This document shows positions 1-5,578 of a DNA stretch of 5,578 nt, one piece after another. A program made the translations under genes and the position numbers. The DNA comes from Elusimicrobia bacterium RIFOXYB2_FULL_49_7 (lineage in GTDB: Bacteria; Fibrobacterota; OXYB2-FULL-49-7): positions 1 through 5,578 of the forward strand of contig MGVN01000229.1 of the NCBI GenBank assembly GCA_001800515.1. The letters run 5' to 3'. The first letter of the stretch is position 1. The number at the start of each line of letters is the position of its first letter. Under the pieces are notes generated by a model. That model saw nothing but the letters and a program-made list of their open reading frames with translations, searched no databases and was not told the origin of the DNA.

Positions 1-174
1 AGCGAGATCCGATAGGGAGGCTACATTATCGGGTATGATTCGATGGGTATCAAATTGTTTTCGGTAAAAAGCCACATTACGATATACCCGGTTCAGCGTG
101 GTCTGAAGCCGTTCAATCTGAAGCTGCTCCAGATCGTCGCGTGATAAAGTTTCCATGGCAGGTTCGAGGATCAT
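1..174 (-). CDS. paaK: phenylacetate-CoA ligase, N-terminal part (runs off the window)
   Basis: The first 58 codons of a gene whose 3' end lies beyond base 1. Family members are adenylate-forming enzymes that join phenylacetate or related aryl acids to coenzyme A using ATP, in the cytoplasm. The visible part matches the conserved N-terminal region of the family: ETLSRDDLEQLQIERLQ at residues 8-24, followed by a VYRNVAFYRKQFD block at 29-41 and a SLSDLA stretch at 53-58. The catalytic AMP-binding motifs lie outside the window, so substrate and intactness cannot be judged. The start is ATG at 174, chosen because a full AGGAGG lies 5 bases upstream; an earlier ATG at 194 is out of frame and stops after a few codons. 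The gene begins only 12 bases after the livF stop, so it is very likely the next gene of the liv operon. A paralogous aryl-CoA ligase with another substrate is possible. The family call is firm; the substrate is inferred. Confidence 0.88.
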   Translation of the reverse strand, partial: MILEPAMETLSRDDLEQLQIERLQTTLNRVYRNVAFYRKQFDTHRIIPDNVASLSDLA

Positions 175-179
175 GATGA

Positions 180-185
180 CCTCCT
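180..185 (-). promoter_or_regulatory. ribosome binding site of paaK
   Basis: A consensus AGGAGG on the minus strand, 5 bases before ATG 174. It begins just after the livF stop codon (187-189). It is the best Shine-Dalgarno match in the window and fixes the paaK start, suggesting that the ligase is well translated despite being distal in the operon. Confidence 0.85.
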
Positions 186-186
186 G

Positions 187-921
187 TTATTCATTTATTT
201 TTTTGTACTCTTTTCCAAGATAAGCACGCTGCACATCCGGATTACTTTTCAGTTCCTGGGCAGGGCCTTCCAGCACGATATGGCCTGTTTCCAACACATA
301 ACCGCGATCTGCAATGGAGAGGGCGGCTGAGGCATTTTGCTCCACCAGAAGGAGGGTGCGGCCCTCGGACCCGAGTCGGATGATGATGTTGAAAATCTCC
401 CGGACCAATCGTGGCGCCAGTCCCATGGAAGGTTCGTCAAGCATCAGAAGACGGGGACGGCTCATCAGCGCGCGTGCCATGGCCAGCATTTGCTGTTCAC
501 CACCGGATAAAGTTCCGGCCAATTGAGTGCGCCGTTCCGCCAGGCGGGGAAAAATGGAGAGTACATAGTCCAGGTCTTCCTGAATCTCTTTTTCCCGCTT
601 GCGTTGAAATTGGGTGTAGCTGCCGAGTATGAGATTTTCCATGACCGTCATGGGGGCAAAGAGATGACGTCCCTCGCGTACCTGGGCCATGCCCAGAAAG
701 ACCCGCTTTTCAGCGGCTACAGAGGTTACTTCGCTGCCTTCCAGCATGATTTGGCCTCCGGTAGGACGAATCAGGCCGCTGATCGTATTTAAAAGGGTGC
801 TTTTGCCTGCTCCGTTGGCGCCGATGATAGCCACGATTTCGCTGGGATTGACATGGAGCGATAGTCGCCGGACCACTTTTAAGCGGCCATATCCGGCGTC
901 GAGATTGCGGATTTTAAGCAT
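187..921 (-). CDS. livF: branched-chain amino acid-type ABC transporter, ATP-binding protein LivF
   Basis: One of the two cytoplasmic ATPases that power the LIV-type importer; 244 residues, near the usual LivF length. In order: Walker A GANGAGKST at 34-42, the LivF-type VREGRHLF segment at 81-88, ABC signature LSGGEQQ at 138-144, Walker B LLMLDEP at 158-164, and VEQN at 193-196 where many ABC proteins have the H-loop histidine. The VEQN and following ADRGYVLETG (204-213) are typical of LivF and separate it from LivG. In the 81-88 segment, the proline usual in LivF (VPEGR) is replaced by arginine. The frame is open further upstream to 990, but the family N-terminus (MLKIRNLDAGYG) and the GGGAG motif place the start at ATG 921. 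The start overlaps the end of livG by 8 bases, implying translational coupling. LivF should pair with LivG as a heterodimer under the LivH/LivM channel. Confidence 0.95.
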   Translation of the reverse strand: MLKIRNLDAGYGRLKVVRRLSLHVNPSEIVAIIGANGAGKSTLLNTISGLIRPTGGQIMLEGSEVTSVAAEKRVFLGMAQVREGRHLFAPMTVMENLILGSYTQFQRKREKEIQEDLDYVLSIFPRLAERRTQLAGTLSGGEQQMLAMARALMSRPRLLMLDEPSMGLAPRLVREIFNIIIRLGSEGRTLLLVEQNASAALSIADRGYVLETGHIVLEGPAQELKSNPDVQRAYLGKEYKKINE

Positions 922-1678
922 CCTCATCTCCCAGATAGATTTTAATGACATCCGGATTCCTCCGAATGTCCGTTGGCTTTCCTTCCGCAATCCGTTCCCC
1001 GTAATTCAGCACCAGAATCTCATCACAAATATCCATGACCAAAGACATGTCATGTTCAACCAGAAGAACCGTTATTCTTTCAGAACGGATATAACGGATG
1101 GATTCGGAAAGCATGGCGGTTTCCTGCATATTAAGACCCGCAGCCGGTTCGTCGAGGAGCAGGAGCTTGGGTTTCAGAAGCAAAGCGCGGCAAAGTTCCA
1201 CGCTTCGTTGCTGGCCGAAGGAGAGGGCGCCGGTGAGTGTGTTTTTTTCATCCGCCAGTCCATAACGATGAAGCAGAACCATCGCCTGTTCGCAAAGGCT
1301 TTTCTGTTCCCGGACAGAACCGGGCAGGGGGAGCATGCCGGACAGGAAACCGCTTCGGGTACGCGTGTGGCCGCCGACAAGCACATTGTCCAGCACGCTC
1401 ATCTGAGGAAAGAGTTTGATGTTCTGAAAAGTTCGGGCCATGCCTGCTCTTGCCCGTAAAAAGGCGGGTTTGCCGGACAGATCCTGATGGTCAAAGAGGA
1501 GGGTTCCGTTATCAGCGGCCAGATTGCCGGTGAGCAGGTTGAAGAGCGTGGTTTTGCCGGCCCCGTTCGGTCCGATGACCGCTTTAATCAGCCCGGCTTC
1601 CAGGGAAAAGGAGACCTCCCGGATGGCGCGCAAGCCGCCAAAAGAGCGGTTTAAGTTCTTGACATCAAGCAGGACCAT
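914..1678 (-). CDS. livG: branched-chain amino acid-type ABC transporter, ATP-binding protein LivG
   Basis: The second ATPase of the importer, 254 residues, full length for the family. Walker A is GPNGAGKTT at 36-44, the Q-loop glutamine is Q85 within ARTFQN, the signature is LSFGQQR at 152-158 (the LivG form, where LivF has LSGGEQQ), Walker B is LLLLDEP at 172-178, and the H-loop histidine is H209 in VEHD. The C-terminal block VLNYGERIAEG (223-233) is characteristic of LivG. All catalytic residues are present, so it should be active. The start ATG 1678 has AGGA six bases upstream (1685-1688), within the end of livM. The livM stop lies inside livG, a 14-base overlap, and the livG stop lies inside livF, so the three genes are probably translated in a coupled way. 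Known role: ATP binding and hydrolysis with LivF at the inner face of the membrane. Confidence 0.95.
   Translation of the reverse strand: MVLLDVKNLNRSFGGLRAIREVSFSLEAGLIKAVIGPNGAGKTTLFNLLTGNLAADNGTLLFDHQDLSGKPAFLRARAGMARTFQNIKLFPQMSVLDNVLVGGHTRTRSGFLSGMLPLPGSVREQKSLCEQAMVLLHRYGLADEKNTLTGALSFGQQRSVELCRALLLKPKLLLLDEPAAGLNMQETAMLSESIRYIRSERITVLLVEHDMSLVMDICDEILVLNYGERIAEGKPTDIRRNPDVIKIYLGDEDA
928..932 (-). promoter_or_regulatory. ribosome binding site deciding the livF start
   Basis: GGGAG on the minus strand inside the last codons of livG. It leaves a 6-base spacer to ATG 921 but no spacer to the in-frame ATG at 927, so it favours 921 as the livF start. Confidence 0.6.
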
Positions 1679-2729
1679 GGGTTTTCCTGAATAAACTTTT
1701 CAGTTTGCCGATATTGAAAAGGCCTTCCGGCGCAAAGAGCATGATCATGACCAGGATGGCACCAAAGACCGCATCATCATAAGAGCCAAAGACCCCGCGC
1801 AAAGAGAGGAAATTCAGGATAAGGCCCAGAATCAGGGTGCCCCAGAGGCTTGCCATGCCGCCGGCTGCCACAATGGCCACATAGCGGACCGATTTCATGA
1901 TAGAGGCTTCGGAGGGACCGATGCTGCCCGTATAATGAGTCAGGAAAAAGCCACCCAGTGTGGCGCAGAGGGCGCTGATGACAAAGACAATCAGTTTGTC
2001 GCGTGCGGTGTTGATGCCCGAGGCCGAGGCTGCCTCTTCATTGTTGTGAATGGCTTTTAAGGCGCGTCCCATCCGGGAGTGCAGGAGGTTGGAAAAGAGG
2101 ATGAGTAGGATAAGGACGCAGGCAAAAGCGAGGTAGTAATTGGTGACACGGGCTGAAAAGTCACTGCTCACAGACAGAACGGGTAATATCCGGAAAGCGG
2201 GGATATCGCTTAAACCGTCTGCTGCGCCGAAAAACGATGTGCCAAGCAGAATGCGATAGATGATGATACCGAATCCCATTGTGGCCATGGCCAGATAATG
2301 ACCTTTGAGTTTCAGGGCCGGAACTCCGATGAGGATGGAGAGGAGGAGGCTTGTGCCAATGGCAAACAGTAGGCCGATCCAAGGCGTCAGGTGTAATAAG
2401 GGCAATCCATATAAATTGGTTCTCGATACCAGGAGTCCCGCTTTCCCAAGCAGTGAGACGAGGCTGTTTGTTTGGACGGGAATAAGAGACGTGGTGGTAA
2501 CCACCCCGGCTGCATATCCGCCCACGGCAAAGAAGGCGGCATGGCCCAGGGAAATCTGGCCGGCATACCCCATGACTAAGCAAAGGCCCAGCACCGGCAG
2601 ACTGTACCAGGCAGCCATGGTCAGCTGAGTCAGATAATATTCGGTCTCCGTGCAGGTGGCAATCACTTGAATGGCTGAAAGCACTAAGGCAAAAAGGAGA
2701 AAAGGGAAGAATTTCTTTAAAAAAGCCAT
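1665..2729 (-). CDS. livM: branched-chain amino acid-type ABC transporter, permease LivM
   Basis: Inner-membrane permease subunit that forms the translocation channel with LivH. It has 354 residues, somewhat longer than many LivM proteins. Hydrophobic segments lie at about 8-24, 40-55, 60-78, 118-136, 142-163, 196-215, 245-266, 283-310 and 318-335. Family motifs are GYAGQISLGHAAFF at 54-67, KGHYLAMATMGFG at 142-154, the cytoplasmic ATPase-contact loop GRALKAIHNNEEAASASGI at 221-239, and LFAPEGLF at 331-338. The extra length includes a stretch at about 80-117, between the GHAAFF helix and the next one, that I would expect on the periplasmic side. The start ATG 2729 lies 2 bases past the livH stop, with AAGGAA 8 bases upstream inside the end of livH. 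Its last codons overlap livG. No broken motifs are seen. Confidence 0.94.
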   Translation of the reverse strand: MAFLKKFFPFLLFALVLSAIQVIATCTETEYYLTQLTMAAWYSLPVLGLCLVMGYAGQISLGHAAFFAVGGYAAGVVTTTSLIPVQTNSLVSLLGKAGLLVSRTNLYGLPLLHLTPWIGLLFAIGTSLLLSILIGVPALKLKGHYLAMATMGFGIIIYRILLGTSFFGAADGLSDIPAFRILPVLSVSSDFSARVTNYYLAFACVLILLILFSNLLHSRMGRALKAIHNNEEAASASGINTARDKLIVFVISALCATLGGFFLTHYTGSIGPSEASIMKSVRYVAIVAAGGMASLWGTLILGLILNFLSLRGVFGSYDDAVFGAILVMIMLFAPEGLFNIGKLKSLFRKTHGPA

Positions 2730-2731
2730 GG

Positions 2732-3622
2732 TTAAAATTCCTTCAACCTCCCAGTGTCGGCATTGCCGAAAAGGCCGCTGGGCCGGACAAATAGGATGAT
2801 GAGCAGCAGGGCAATTGAGACTGCGTCTTTGTAAGCCAACGGAAGTACGATGATGGAGAAGGTCTCCAAGAGTCCCAGTAACAGGCCTGCTGTCACTGCA
2901 GCCGTTGAATTGCCGAGCCCTCCCAAGACTGCGGTGGCAAAGCCTTTGATGGCCAGCGAGGTACCGCAGTCGTATTGTGTCTGGGTGATGGGGGAGAGGA
3001 TGCAGCCGCCCACGGCGCCGATGGCCGCACTTAACATAAAGGAGAGGGTAATCATCCGTTGCACTGGAATACCGCAGAGCTTTGCTGAGGCGCGATCCGC
3101 AGAACAGGCGCGGATGGATTTACCGGTCAGGCTATATTTAAAGAAAAGGTTGAGCAGAACAACCATCAAGGCGCTGATGGCCAAGACCCAGATGACTTGA
3201 GGTGAGACATGGGCGCCGAACAACGAGAGGGAACTCACTTCGCTACCCGTGAAAAAGGGAAGGGCCCGCACTTTCTCATCCCAAATATGAAGCGCCGCCT
3301 CCCGAAGGAGGATGGAGAGACCGATGGTGACGATGATCATCTGTAATACGGACGGCTTTTTCATGGGCCGGATAAAGATGATTTCGATAAGTGCCCCGAC
3401 GAGTGCGGTAATGACTATTGCACAGACAATGGCCAGGGGTAAAGGCATAAAGGCGGAAAGCGAGATGGCGGTCATGGCGCCGATCATCAGAAATTCTCCC
3501 TGAGCAAAATTGATGATGCCTGTGGCATTATAGATGATGTTATACCCAATGGCTGTGATGGCGTAGATGCTCCCAATAGTGATGCCGGAGAGAAGATATT
3601 GAAGCAGTTGTTCGGTTGTCAT
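2732..3622 (-). CDS. livH: branched-chain amino acid-type ABC transporter, permease LivH
   Basis: The partner inner-membrane permease, 296 residues, the usual LivH length. The N-terminus SGITIGSIYAITAIGYNIIY (12-31) followed by GIINFAQGEF (35-44) is the LivH hallmark. The cytoplasmic coupling loop is GKSIRACSADRASAKLCGI at 167-185, then come GFATAVLGGLGN at 227-238 and the C-terminal LFVRPSGLFG at 277-286. Hydrophobic segments are found throughout, about eight in number. The start ATG 3622 fits the family N-terminus well and no better start exists nearby. However, there is no Shine-Dalgarno sequence at normal spacing: the bases just upstream are AT-rich and form the 3' arm and tail of a hairpin (3628-3666). 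The gene ends 2 bases before livM. Confidence 0.95.
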   Translation of the reverse strand: MTTEQLLQYLLSGITIGSIYAITAIGYNIIYNATGIINFAQGEFLMIGAMTAISLSAFMPLPLAIVCAIVITALVGALIEIIFIRPMKKPSVLQMIIVTIGLSILLREAALHIWDEKVRALPFFTGSEVSSLSLFGAHVSPQVIWVLAISALMVVLLNLFFKYSLTGKSIRACSADRASAKLCGIPVQRMITLSFMLSAAIGAVGGCILSPITQTQYDCGTSLAIKGFATAVLGGLGNSTAAVTAGLLLGLLETFSIIVLPLAYKDAVSIALLLIILFVRPSGLFGNADTGRLKEF

Positions 3623-3627
3623 AAAAT

Positions 3628-3666
3628 AATAAGGATTCTGGAAAAATAATTTCCAGAATCCTTATT
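3628..3666 (-). terminator. AT-rich stem-loop between livK and livH
   Basis: A perfect inverted repeat: 17 bases (3650-3666) pair with 3628-3644 around a 5-base loop (3645-3649). Read on the minus strand it follows the livK stop by 23 bases and is followed by ATTTT and the livH start. The T-containing tail and strong stem suit a partial intrinsic terminator or a 3' stabiliser of the livK message, letting less transcript continue into livHMGF. It occupies the place where the livH ribosome binding site would be. The symmetric structure is directly visible; the attenuating or stabilising role is inferred from its position after a binding-protein gene. Confidence 0.75.
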
Positions 3667-3689
3667 TTAATAGTTCTATCTTGTTTGTT

Positions 3690-4832
3690 TTATTTCTTTG
3701 CGTTATACAGAATGAACTTCCCGTTCTTGACGGTTAACATCTCAAACGCATCCAAAGCAAGACCATTATGGTCTTCGGCTGAAAAGCTAAATACGCCGCC
3801 GGTACCGGGCAGGTTTTTCAGTCCTTCAATAGCTTCGCGCGCTTTTTCCTTGTCAGCGCCGCCCTTTTCAATGGCTTTGGAGAGAATCAGGATGGCATCA
3901 TAAGCATGACCGCCAAAGGTGCTGGCCGCTTCTTTGTATTTGGCTTCATAATCCTTTTTATAGCTACTCAAGACGGCCTTCTGAGGATGGTCTGCAGCCA
4001 GGGCATCTGCCACTAACAGGCGACCGCAGGGAAAGAGAATGCCTTCTGCTGCTGCGCCGGCGGCTTCCACATAGCGGATGTTGCCAAAGCCGTGGCTCTG
4101 GAAAAGCGGGACATTGAACGTAAGCTGCTTCATGTTCTTGGCCACAATAGATTGGGCCGGTTCAATGGACCAGTTGATGACCGCCTGCACATTGGCTGCC
4201 TTGATTTTTGTCAGCACACCGGTGAGATCCGTGGCTTCCTTGTCATAGGTTTCGCACAGGGCGATTTCAATACCGTTTTCCGGGGCCAGTTTCTCAAGTT
4301 GCGCCTTACCGCCCATGCCGAAACCGGTGTTGCTGCAGACCACCCCGACCTTTTTAATGCCGAGTGTTTTCATGGTATTGAAAATCCACTGGGCGGCCTG
4401 ACTGTCTTTTTGAGGAGTTTTGAATACATATTTGGCCAATGGGTTCACGATGGTTTCGCCTGCCGCGCAGGAGATGAGGAGCACCTTGGCCCCTTCGCAG
4501 AGGTTTTTAATGGCCATGGTCTCGCCCGTGGTGGAGGGGCCGATGATGGCAAAGACCTTCTCTTCTTCAATCAACTGCTTGGCAAAGGAGATGGCCGCTT
4601 CCGGGCTTCCTTTGCTGTCTTTAACAATGAGTTGAAGTTTGACGCCGTTGATGCCGCCTTTGGCATTGATTTGCTCCACAAACATTTCAGCGGTTTTGGC
4701 TTCTGGTGCGCCCAGGAAAGAGGCGGAGCCGGTGACGGCAAAGAGGGCGCCGATTTTAAGGGTTTTGGTCTGAGCGGAAAGCGGCAGGGTTCCTGCCAGC
4801 ATGGCCGCCATCAGTAGTGCGAATAATCTCAT
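3690..4832 (-). CDS. livK: branched-chain amino acid-type ABC transporter, periplasmic substrate-binding protein
   Basis: Periplasmic receptor of the importer (Leu/Ile/Val-binding family, type I periplasmic fold), 380 residues before processing. A Sec signal peptide is clear: MRLFALLMAAMLAGTLPLSA, with probable cleavage after A20, and no lipobox cysteine. The mature start TLKIGALFAVTGSASFLG (24-41), QINAKGGINGVKLQL (54-68), GPSTTGETMA (98-107), TDLTGVLTKIKAAN (201-214) and GGHAYDA (307-313) follow the family pattern, with GPSTTG corresponding to the part of the first lobe that holds the ligand's amino-acid head group. The mature protein has cysteines at 112, 122, 166, 193 and 269. The ligand cannot be read from sequence; the paaK neighbour makes an aromatic or aryl-acid ligand a fair alternative to Leu/Ile/Val. 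ATG 4832 is supported by AAAGGAG nine bases upstream. It is flanked by hairpins on both sides. Confidence 0.94.
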   Translation of the reverse strand: MRLFALLMAAMLAGTLPLSAQTKTLKIGALFAVTGSASFLGAPEAKTAEMFVEQINAKGGINGVKLQLIVKDSKGSPEAAISFAKQLIEEEKVFAIIGPSTTGETMAIKNLCEGAKVLLISCAAGETIVNPLAKYVFKTPQKDSQAAQWIFNTMKTLGIKKVGVVCSNTGFGMGGKAQLEKLAPENGIEIALCETYDKEATDLTGVLTKIKAANVQAVINWSIEPAQSIVAKNMKQLTFNVPLFQSHGFGNIRYVEAAGAAAEGILFPCGRLLVADALAADHPQKAVLSSYKKDYEAKYKEAASTFGGHAYDAILILSKAIEKGGADKEKAREAIEGLKNLPGTGGVFSFSAEDHNGLALDAFEMLTVKNGKFILYNAKK

Positions 4833-4841
4833 ATTGTCAAT

Positions 4842-4848
4842 CTCCTTT
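4842..4848 (-). promoter_or_regulatory. ribosome binding site of livK
   Basis: AAAGGAG on the minus strand, 9 bases before ATG 4832. It lies only 7 bases downstream of the 4856-4889 hairpin, so the hairpin belongs to the leader of any livK message that starts upstream of it. Confidence 0.75.
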
Positions 4849-4855
4849 AAAGAGG

Positions 4856-4889
4856 AAACCCCCAGAACGAACTGTTCGTCCGGGGGTTT
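4856..4889 (-). terminator. GC-rich stem-loop between the barrel gene and livK
   Basis: AAACCCCC (4856-4863) pairs with GGGGGTTT (4882-4889), and inside it ACGAA (4867-4871) pairs with TTCGT (4875-4879) around a CTG loop, with a small imperfect joint between the two helices. It begins about 10 bases after the stop of the upstream gene, where a terminator is expected. On the minus strand the tail after the stem is TTTCCTCTTT including the stem's own Ts, which is only moderately T-rich. On the plus strand the stem ends in five Ts (4887-4891), a better tail, but no plus-strand gene runs into it. It may end the barrel-gene transcript, attenuate entry into livK, or both. No convincing promoter is seen between it and livK. 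Confidence 0.7.
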
Positions 4890-4899
4890 TTGTGATTAA

Positions 4900-5578
4900 T
4901 TAAAACTTGCCGATGAAAATGATTTCGGGCCAGTATTCCGCGCAGTCACCGCTTTCGTATTGATCCAAGTAATAACGGAAACGGGGCATGATGGTGATAT
5001 TCTTTTTGGCATCTTCCAGCATGCAGAAACCGTATTTAACATCCAGGAAAATATAAGAAACGAGGGACGACTCCTCTGTTTTCTTATTTTCATTGGTGCT
5101 GTAATTAAAATCAATATTAAGTTTTCCAGGACCGACATTGATTGCCGCTCCCGCACCGGCGAGAATGCCCATATAATCAAACTGATCTACATCGAATGTG
5201 GTATCCGGCGCAGCAGAGGTGTCTACATAATCTTTGTAGGTGTTGCTATTGGCGTGACTTGCAAGGGCTGCACGGGCGCTGACGGAAATCATATCATTCA
5301 CTTTATAACCCGCGGAGAAGCCGACACCGATTTCATTGTCGCTTGTTTCAGTATGGGAATTGACGTCACGGTTGAGGATGGCGACAATTTCAGGGGTAAC
5401 GGAAAAGGCTTGCACGCTCATGGGGAGATTCAGCAGAAGCATGAGGCACGAGGGATTGCTGACAGGTTCTTTTGCCATGGATTGAGTCCGATTGGTGATA
5501 ATGGCTTGTGTCAATTCAACACCCAGCTTGAAGTCCTCTTTTAGGATAGGAGCGCCGATTTTTATTCCTTCGAGGCTG
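4900..5578 (-). CDS. probable outer-membrane beta-barrel protein, C-terminal part (5' end outside the window)
   Basis: The frame is open from the window edge to the TAA at 4900-4902, giving 225 visible residues. I do not recognise a named family. The sequence alternates short amphipathic strands with polar turns, for example EIGVGFSAGYKV, MISVSARAALASHA, KLNIDFNYS and IMPRFRYYLDQY, and it ends in FIGKF. A terminal phenylalanine on an amphipathic last strand is the usual signal for barrel insertion by the BAM complex. In-frame starts such as TTG 5514 or ATG 5478 have no Shine-Dalgarno, and strand-like sequence continues upstream of them, so the true start is probably outside the window. A caveat is that the segment after ATG 5478 (CLMLLLNLPMSVQA) could be mistaken for a signal peptide. 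It could be a porin or a small surface barrel; function unknown. It lies 67 bases upstream of livK in the same direction, separated by a hairpin. Confidence 0.65.
   Translation of the reverse strand, partial: SLEGIKIGAPILKEDFKLGVELTQAIITNRTQSMAKEPVSNPSCLMLLLNLPMSVQAFSVTPEIVAILNRDVNSHTETSDNEIGVGFSAGYKVNDMISVSARAALASHANSNTYKDYVDTSAAPDTTFDVDQFDYMGILAGAGAAINVGPGKLNIDFNYSTNENKKTEESSLVSYIFLDVKYGFCMLEDAKKNITIMPRFRYYLDQYESGDCAEYWPEIIFIGKF

Noticed and set aside
922..990. N-terminal extension of LivF to an upstream start at 990
   Set aside because: The extra 23 residues lie within the livG coding region and do not match LivF proteins; GGGAG at 928-932 supports ATG 921.
689..1459. Plus-strand open frame of 256 codons opposite livF and livG
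   Set aside because: It spans the junction of two well-supported ATPase genes on the other strand, and its translation shows no recognisable domain.
2161..2583. Minus-strand frame of 140 codons inside livM
   Set aside because: It is an alternative frame within livM, rich in Pro, His, Arg and Ser, typical of an off-frame reading.
4092..4817. Long plus-strand open frame (241 codons) opposite livK
   Set aside because: It lies wholly antisense to livK, which has a clear signal peptide and family motifs. The plus-strand product resembles no family and is explained by codon bias on the real strand.
5412..5478. Start of the barrel gene at ATG 5478 with a signal peptide
   Set aside because: The region has a hydrophobic stretch ending in VQA, but there is no Shine-Dalgarno upstream, and the frame stays open with strand-like sequence to the window edge. 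An internal membrane strand is the better reading, though it is not excluded.
4960..5544. Plus-strand open frame of 194 codons opposite the barrel gene
   Set aside because: The minus-strand frame has strand/turn periodicity and a terminal phenylalanine, and matches the direction of all neighbours. The plus-strand product looks like an antisense shadow.

Overview
This window carries a compact, one-directional gene set, all on the minus strand. It is a complete high-affinity branched-chain amino acid-type (HAAT/LIV-I family) ABC importer, followed by the start of a phenylacetate-CoA ligase gene and preceded by the 3' end of a probable outer-membrane beta-barrel gene. In transcription order (high to low coordinates) the layout is: barrel protein C-terminus (4900-5578), GC-rich hairpin (4856-4889), livK binding protein (3690-4832), AT-rich hairpin (3628-3666), livH permease (2732-3622), livM permease (1665-2729), livG ATPase (914-1678), livF ATPase (187-921) and the paaK start (1-174).

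The importer works as a unit. LivK captures the ligand in the periplasm, LivH and LivM form the inner-membrane channel, and LivG and LivF hydrolyse ATP. From livH to paaK the genes are packed with gaps of 2 and 12 bases or overlaps of 14 and 8 bases, which suggests one transcript with translational coupling. The only sizeable spacers are either side of livK (67 bases each), and each holds a stem-loop. This would suit strong, separately tuned expression of the binding protein relative to the membrane parts.

The phenylacetate-CoA ligase directly behind livF suggests that the operon serves carboxylic-acid activation, for example aryl acids or aromatic amino acid breakdown products. The imported ligand may therefore be aromatic rather than, or as well as, Leu/Ile/Val. 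This is an inference from context.

The organism is a Gram-negative bacterium: there is a periplasmic binding protein with a cleavable Sec signal and a barrel protein ending in phenylalanine. Base composition is moderate, roughly half GC by eye. The liv-paaK arrangement recalls anaerobic Desulfobacterota (former Deltaproteobacteria) and similar anaerobes, but the sequence alone does not fix the lineage. I see no mobile element, CRISPR array, tRNA or rRNA, and no clearly novel system. The points worth a second look are the paaK linkage, the two hairpins flanking livK, the missing Shine-Dalgarno at livH, and an enlarged loop in LivM.
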